From Deltaproteobacteria bacterium (GTDB lineage Bacteria; Desulfobacterota; Binatia; HRBIN30; JACQVA1): a stretch of DNA of 64,000 bases. The notes beneath the pieces are model-generated. The model made no database searches. It had not been told where the DNA came from and was given only the letters and a program-made list of their open reading frames with translations. Shown here one piece after another: positions 60,541-64,000 of the stretch (within the stretch, counting starts at the first letter, position 1; each line of letters starts with the position of its first letter). A program made the position numbers and the translations under genes. The DNA lies in NCBI GenBank assembly GCA_016178705.1, contig JACOST010000028.1:766951-830950 (forward strand), given 5' to 3'.

Positions 60541-61218
60541 ATGAGATCGAGTGAAGGCAGTCGGCTTTGGCGCTTCCTAAACAGCCCCATCGTAGTTCTG
60601 GCGATTGGAGCTGCTCTATGGCCTGCCATTTCAGCCCTATCCGCGTCGATCAGTACACGATGGAGGATCGCGGCGGCCGCAACTGAACTGCGTGCGCTTG
60701 CCGAGAATCAAACGGCCAACTCCGAGGGCGGGAGTGTCAAGCTGCTGGTGTCAGGCTTCATCTCGCAAGCGGCGGATGGCTTCAGAGAGGCCTTTTCGCA
60801 GGTCGGCAACGATCACGCGAAGTCGATCGCAGAGATCCGTCAGATCCGGCCTCTGCTCGTGGTTTCCGAGGTCGCCGCGACCGCGTCCTCTGGGCCGTGG
60901 AAGGAAAAGATCGTTGGCCGGGTCGTGAATAACGCTGACGTTGCCGTGGAAAACCTCAACCTGTGTGTCATGTTCTTTGATGGTGATGGACATCTCATCG
61001 ACGCCGAATACAGTTGGCTAAGAGATCAGCAGGTCGTCGAACCGAAGCAGACCGTGGCTTTTGCAATCGAACGTTCTCTTGGCCAGGGAAACGAGCCTAT
61101 GAGTGAGCTGGCCAGGCGGAAGTCGCAGCGCATAGATGTGCAAGTTGCAAACTTCACGATCGTCCAGGCTCCAAGAAGCGAGGCAAGCTCAGGCCGGCGC
61201 GATCCGAATACGCAATGA
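60541..61218 (+). CDS. Hypothetical protein with one transmembrane segment
   Basis: The 225-residue protein starts MRSSEGSRLWRFLNSPIVVLAIGAALWPAISALSASIS, a transmembrane segment near residues 16-35, then a helical stretch (AAAATELRALAENQT) and a beta domain in the second half (KIVGRVVNNADVAVENLNLCVMFFDGDGHLIDAEY) of FxLyD-like character. The region appears less GC-rich than average. I do not recognise the family and no neighbour suggests a job. A longer frame from 60337 is excluded because it overlaps the MOSC gene. Confidence 0.65.
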   Translation: MRSSEGSRLWRFLNSPIVVLAIGAALWPAISALSASISTRWRIAAAATELRALAENQTANSEGGSVKLLVSGFISQAADGFREAFSQVGNDHAKSIAEIRQIRPLLVVSEVAATASSGPWKEKIVGRVVNNADVAVENLNLCVMFFDGDGHLIDAEYSWLRDQQVVEPKQTVAFAIERSLGQGNEPMSELARRKSQRIDVQVANFTIVQAPRSEASSGRRDPNTQ

Positions 61219-61243
61219 ACGAAGACCGGATCTGTCTCCGGTC

Positions 61244-61267
61244 GTAGGGGCGCTGCTTGCTGCGCCC
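61244..61267 (+). repeat. REP upstream of the transposase
   Basis: GTAGGGGCGCTGCTTGCTGCGCCC, a GTAG-headed hairpin, 28 bases before the transposase ATG. Confidence 0.8.
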
Positions 61268-61295
61268 GGAGCGGAGCGGGAGGCGCTCAAGCGGA

Positions 61296-61910
61296 ATGAC
61301 GGACAAAGCGATACACCCAGCACGCCGCCCTCTTCGCCTGCGCGACTACGACTATGCGAGTGCCGACTACTACTTCCTTACAGTCTGCACGTACAAGCGT
61401 GAGTGTTTGCTGGGCCAGGTAGCTGACGGACGTATGCAAGTCAGTGCGGAGGGTGCCGCCGTCACTCAGACGTGGCTTGGTTTGCCGGGACGCTTTCCCG
61501 CAGTAGTCCACGATGCGTTTGTGGTGATGCCGAACCACGTCCACGGAGTTTTGGTTCTGCGGCCGACAGATGTGGCCCCGGACTCCGCCGCCCCGGGCGC
61601 GGCAAGCAGCGCCCCTACATCGTCTGACCTCGCGCCACCTCATCGTCCCCCAACGCTTGGTGCGGTTGTGCGCGCGTTCAAGTCGATCTCCGCGATTCGT
61701 GTCAACCAACTTTTGGCGCGTTCGGGTGCGGTTTGGCAACGCGGCTTCTACGACCATGTCGTGCGTGACGAGCCGTCGCTGCTCAGGATCAAGGAGTACA
61801 TCGCGACGAACCCACTCCGATGGTCACTCGACCGGGAAAACCCCACGCGGACTGGCGAGGATGATTTCGATCGATGGCAGAGAACGTTTGCGCGACACGG
61901 CGAAGGATGA
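61296..61910 (+). CDS. REP-associated tyrosine transposase (Y1, RAYT)
   Basis: The 204-residue protein has Y1_Tnp features: RLRDYDYASADYYFLTVCTYKRE at the N-terminus, the metal-binding VMPNHVHGVL (HxH, about residue 75) and a C-terminal part with RSGAVWQRGFYDHVVRDEPSLLRIKEYIATNPLRW, including the likely active-site Tyr helix of YxxxNP type. RAYTs nick single-stranded REP DNA next to conserved tetranucleotides. The gene carries an internal REP (61595-61618, encoding part of an Ala/Ser/Pro-rich insert) and is flanked by REPs, which is good contextual evidence. It appears complete, so it may be active. Confidence 0.88.
   Translation: MTDKAIHPARRPLRLRDYDYASADYYFLTVCTYKRECLLGQVADGRMQVSAEGAAVTQTWLGLPGRFPAVVHDAFVVMPNHVHGVLVLRPTDVAPDSAAPGAASSAPTSSDLAPPHRPPTLGAVVRAFKSISAIRVNQLLARSGAVWQRGFYDHVVRDEPSLLRIKEYIATNPLRWSLDRENPTRTGEDDFDRWQRTFARHGEG
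61595..61618 (-). repeat. REP inside the transposase gene
   Basis: On the minus strand this reads GTAGGGGCGCTGCTTGCCGCGCCC. It is in inverted orientation to the flanking copies, inside an insert of the coding frame that encodes low-complexity Ala/Pro/Ser residues. Confidence 0.75.
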
Positions 61911-61924
61911 ATGATGGAGCGAAC

Positions 61925-61952
61925 GGAGGGGCGCTGCTTGCTGCGCCCCTCC
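61925..61952 (+). repeat. REP downstream of the transposase
   Basis: GGAGGGGCGCTGCTTGCTGC then GCCCCTCC: the same hairpin with a GGAG head, which is the second known RAYT-associated tetranucleotide variant. It lies before the threonine dehydratase gene. Confidence 0.75.
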
Positions 61953-61992
61953 TGCCCTCCGGGCGCACGCCGTGTCAGACACATCGCATCGC

Positions 61993-62949
61993 ATGACCAC
62001 ATACGCCGCTGATCTCGCTGCGGTCCGCGACGCCGCGCAGCGCATCGCCAGCGTCGCCCATCGCACGCCGATGGCCACCTGCGCTACGCTCGACGCGCTG
62101 GCGGGGCGATCCCTCTTCTTCAAGTGCGAACAGTTGCAGAAAGTCGGCGCGTTCAAGTTTCGCGGCGCGGCCAATGCGGTGATGAAACTGTCCGACGACG
62201 CCGCGGCGCGCGGCGTGGTCACGCACAGCTCGGGCAATCACGCGCAGGCGCTGGCGCTCGCCGCCAAGCTGCGCGGAATTCCAGCGCACATCGTCATGCC
62301 GCGCAACGCCTCGCCGGTGAAACTGCGGGCGGTCGAAGGCTACGGTGCGCGCGTGATCGCGTGCGAGCCGACGCTGAGTGCGCGCGCCAGTACTGCGGCT
62401 GCGGTGGTCAGCGAGACCGGCGCCACCTTGATTCACCCCTACAACAATCCCGACATCATCGCCGGCCAAGGCACCGCAGCGCTGGAGCTGATGGAACAAG
62501 TTCCCCAACTCGATGCCATCATTGCGCCGGTTGGTGGCGGCGGCTTGCTCGCCGGCACGGCCATCGCCGCGAAAGGGCTCAGCCCGTCGATTCGCATCAT
62601 TGCCGGGGAACCCGAGGGCGCTGACGACGCGGCGCGCTCGCTGGCGGCGGGCACGCTGATCCCTCAAACCGCGCCGAACACGCTCGCCGACGGCCTCCTC
62701 ACCGGCCTCGGCGAACTGACCTGGCCGATCATCCGCGACCATGTCGAACGCGTCGTCACCGTCAGCGATGCGCAGATCGTCGCCGCCATGCGTCTGGCCT
62801 GGGAGCGGGCGAAGCTCTTGATCGAACCGAGCGCGGCGGTGGCGCTGGCGGTGGCACTCAGCGAGGAGTTCAAGGCGTTGCGCGATCTCAATCGCGTCGG
62901 CATCGTGCTGAGCGGCGGCAACGTCGACCTCGATCATTTGCCGTGGTAG
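61993..62949 (+). CDS. Threonine dehydratase / serine-threonine PLP-lyase family
   Basis: The 318-residue protein is a fold-II PLP enzyme: FFKCEQLQKVGAFKFRGAANAV with the PLP Lys in SxKxRGA-type KFRGA, THSSGNHAQALALAAKLRG, GGGGLLAGTA (phosphate loop) and VGIVLSGGNVDLDHL. Length and motifs match catabolic threonine dehydratase/serine racemase, lacking the ACT regulatory domain of biosynthetic IlvA. It deaminates threonine or serine to the keto acid, or racemises serine. ATG 61993 is preferred; a GTG 21 bases upstream is in frame. It is followed by an SDR gene 39 bases downstream. Confidence 0.93.
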   Translation: MTTYAADLAAVRDAAQRIASVAHRTPMATCATLDALAGRSLFFKCEQLQKVGAFKFRGAANAVMKLSDDAAARGVVTHSSGNHAQALALAAKLRGIPAHIVMPRNASPVKLRAVEGYGARVIACEPTLSARASTAAAVVSETGATLIHPYNNPDIIAGQGTAALELMEQVPQLDAIIAPVGGGGLLAGTAIAAKGLSPSIRIIAGEPEGADDAARSLAAGTLIPQTAPNTLADGLLTGLGELTWPIIRDHVERVVTVSDAQIVAAMRLAWERAKLLIEPSAAVALAVALSEEFKALRDLNRVGIVLSGGNVDLDHLPW

Positions 62950-62988
62950 CGTCCCACGGCTCGCAGAATTATCCAGGAGGACATCAGC

Positions 62989-63858
62989 GTGGCAGAACGA
63001 TTGACCGGTAAAGTCGCGGTGATCACCGGCGCCGCCAATGGCATCGGACGCGGCACGACGCTGCGATTTCTGGCCGAAGGCGCGCGCGTGATCGCGGCGG
63101 ATCTGAATGCGACCACCGGCGCCGAGATGCTCGAACTGGCCGCGCGCGCCGGGCACCGCGAGCGCGTTCGCTTCATCAAGACCGACGTGGCGCAGGAAGT
63201 GGACGTGGCAGCGGCGATCGATCTCGCCGTCTCAGCATTCGGCCGCCTCGACTGCGTCTTCAACAACGCCGGCGTGGTCGGCGCGATCGGACCGATCGAT
63301 CAGCTCGGCGCCGACGACTGGGACTACACGTTTGCCGTGTTGGTGCGCGGAGTCTTCCTCGGCATGAAGCACGCCGCGCGGGTGTTCAAGCGGCAGGGCG
63401 GCGGCGGCGCAATCATCAGCACCGCGTCGATCGCGGGCCTCAGCGGCGGCGACGGGCCGCAAGCGTACTCGGCGTCGAAGGCGGCGGTGATCAACCTGAC
63501 CCGCGCCGTCGCGGTCGAGTTGGCGCCGTTCAAAATTCGCGTCAACGCAATCTGCCCGGGCGGGATTCTCACACCGCTGCTGCACCGCGGCAGCCCCGAG
63601 ATGATCCAATCCGTGCTCGAGAAGATGCAGCCGTGGCCCGAGGCGGGTCTGCCCGAACACATCGCCGCCGCGGCGCTGTTTCTGGCCAGCGACGATGCGG
63701 CCTTCGTCACCGGCGAAGCGCTGGTGGTCGACGGCGGCCTCACGGCGGCGGGCGGCAACGCGATGAAGGCGCTGGGGCAAGGCGAGTTGTCGCTCCAGGT
63801 CGTCGGCGTCGATCGCGGCACGACCGGACTCGAATCCACGCTGCGCGCCATTGAGTAG
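62989..63858 (+). CDS. Short-chain dehydrogenase/reductase
   Basis: The 289-residue protein has SDR signatures: NAD(P)-binding VAVITGAANGIGRGTT (TGxxxGxG), the NNAG motif (FNNAGVVG), catalytic Ser in STASIAG, and the YxxxK pair in AYSASKAAV. It continues to a classical-length C-terminus plus about 25 residues (GGNAMKALGQGELSLQ). It oxidises or reduces a hydroxyl or keto group with NAD(P). The start is GTG with CCAGGAGGACA upstream, a good ribosome-binding site. It follows the threonine dehydratase gene and precedes a hotdog thioesterase, but the substrate is unknown. Confidence 0.94.
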   Translation: MAERLTGKVAVITGAANGIGRGTTLRFLAEGARVIAADLNATTGAEMLELAARAGHRERVRFIKTDVAQEVDVAAAIDLAVSAFGRLDCVFNNAGVVGAIGPIDQLGADDWDYTFAVLVRGVFLGMKHAARVFKRQGGGGAIISTASIAGLSGGDGPQAYSASKAAVINLTRAVAVELAPFKIRVNAICPGGILTPLLHRGSPEMIQSVLEKMQPWPEAGLPEHIAAAALFLASDDAAFVTGEALVVDGGLTAAGGNAMKALGQGELSLQVVGVDRGTTGLESTLRAIE

Positions 63859-63874
63859 CTTACGAGTAGCCCGC

Positions 63875-64000
63875 ATGCGCCGGCCGATCGTCTACGACCA
63901 CGAATACAATGGCTGCTTCGGTTGCGGGCCGCACAACCCTGCGGGCCTGCGCCTCCGCTTCTTCGAAACCGAAGACGGCGTCGAGGTGGAGTACAACGTT
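63875..64000 (+). CDS. Hotdog-fold thioesterase, 3'-truncated
   Basis: Only the first 42 codons lie in the window: MRRPIVYDHEYNGCFGCGPHNP and the start of a hotdog domain (AGLRLRFFETEDGVEVEYNV). The NGCFGCGPHNPAGL motif is typical of PaaI/4HBT-like thioesterases, which hydrolyse acyl-CoA thioesters. The start is the ATG at 63875, 16 bases after the SDR stop. The rest of the protein and its active-site residues are beyond the right edge. Confidence 0.75.
   Translation, partial: MRRPIVYDHEYNGCFGCGPHNPAGLRLRFFETEDGVEVEYNV

Larger units (their letters stand above)
61244..61952. mobile_element. RAYT/REP element (tyrosine transposase with flanking and internal REPs)
   Basis: A Y1-family transposase gene lies between two GTAG/GGAG-headed palindromes (61244-61267 and 61925-61952), with another copy in inverted orientation inside the gene (61595-61618). 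All three share GGGGCGCTGCTTGC. This is the arrangement known for REP-associated tyrosine transposases, which cut and mobilise REP palindromes. More members of the family occur elsewhere in the window (8747, 17788, 17845, 54181), so the element seems to have seeded repeats locally. Confidence 0.8.

Overview
The window is about 64 kb of high-GC, gene-dense bacterial DNA with short intergenic gaps. The gene mix is a didermic, lipid-metabolising, probably aerobic bacterium: TolC-like and porin-like outer-membrane proteins, acyl-CoA dehydrogenases, a thiolase/DUF35 pair, a two-haem cytochrome c, citrate synthase, an F420-linked oxidoreductase, inositol-phosphate synthase, a large arylsulfatase and several class III cyclases. 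This resembles uncultured Deltaproteobacteria-like lineages such as Binatota. That placement is inference; no rRNA or other marker gene is present.

Layout. 1-4 kb: a truncated nitrilase-family gene, moeA and a second MoeA fused to a periplasmic-binding-protein-like domain. 4-7 kb: an M1 aminopeptidase. 7-11.3 kb: an export module (ABC ATPase, MlaC-like protein and ABC-2 permease, divergent from a TolC-like protein). 11.3-15.4 kb: ATP-grasp enzyme, fold-III PLP decarboxylase and glyA, the last behind a probable ZTP riboswitch with terminator. 15.4-22 kb: gltA, cysE, clpP, inositol-3-phosphate synthase and an F420:NADP oxidoreductase, interspersed with repeats. 22-29 kb: a cohesin-like lipoprotein, an acyl-CoA dehydrogenase, nadA with its probable regulator nrtR, and a MATE exporter. 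29-39 kb: a LolA-like protein, cytochrome c, porin, response regulator, aldehyde dehydrogenase, acyl-CoA dehydrogenase, hydrolase, a selenocysteine-containing redoxin, and thiolase/DUF35. 39-42 kb: arsR, an alpha/beta hydrolase and arsM. 42-54 kb: zinc-ribbon, ferredoxin, three class III cyclases, DUF2804, a frameshifted nucleotidyltransferase, arylsulfatase and a macro-domain protein. 54-64 kb: bioB-GNAT, lipoprotein, Smr, hsp20-lon, MOSC, a REP-associated tyrosine transposase, threonine dehydratase, an SDR and a truncated hotdog thioesterase.

The most notable observations are: (1) an in-frame TGA in a UxxC redox motif of a membrane-anchored redoxin, followed at the right distance by a SECIS-like hairpin; (2) many non-coding arrays of degenerate 7-bp units with different core sequences, often in inverted arms and sometimes running into stop codons or linker-coding DNA; (3) a tyrosine transposase with GTAG/GGAG-headed REP palindromes around and inside it, and more copies elsewhere in the window; (4) two copies of a 130-bp MITE-like element, one lying in the 5' part of the mlaC-like gene; and (5) a 25-bp inverted repeat on the nadA -10 box with a Nudix/NrtR-type regulator immediately downstream. 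No tRNA, rRNA or CRISPR array was seen.
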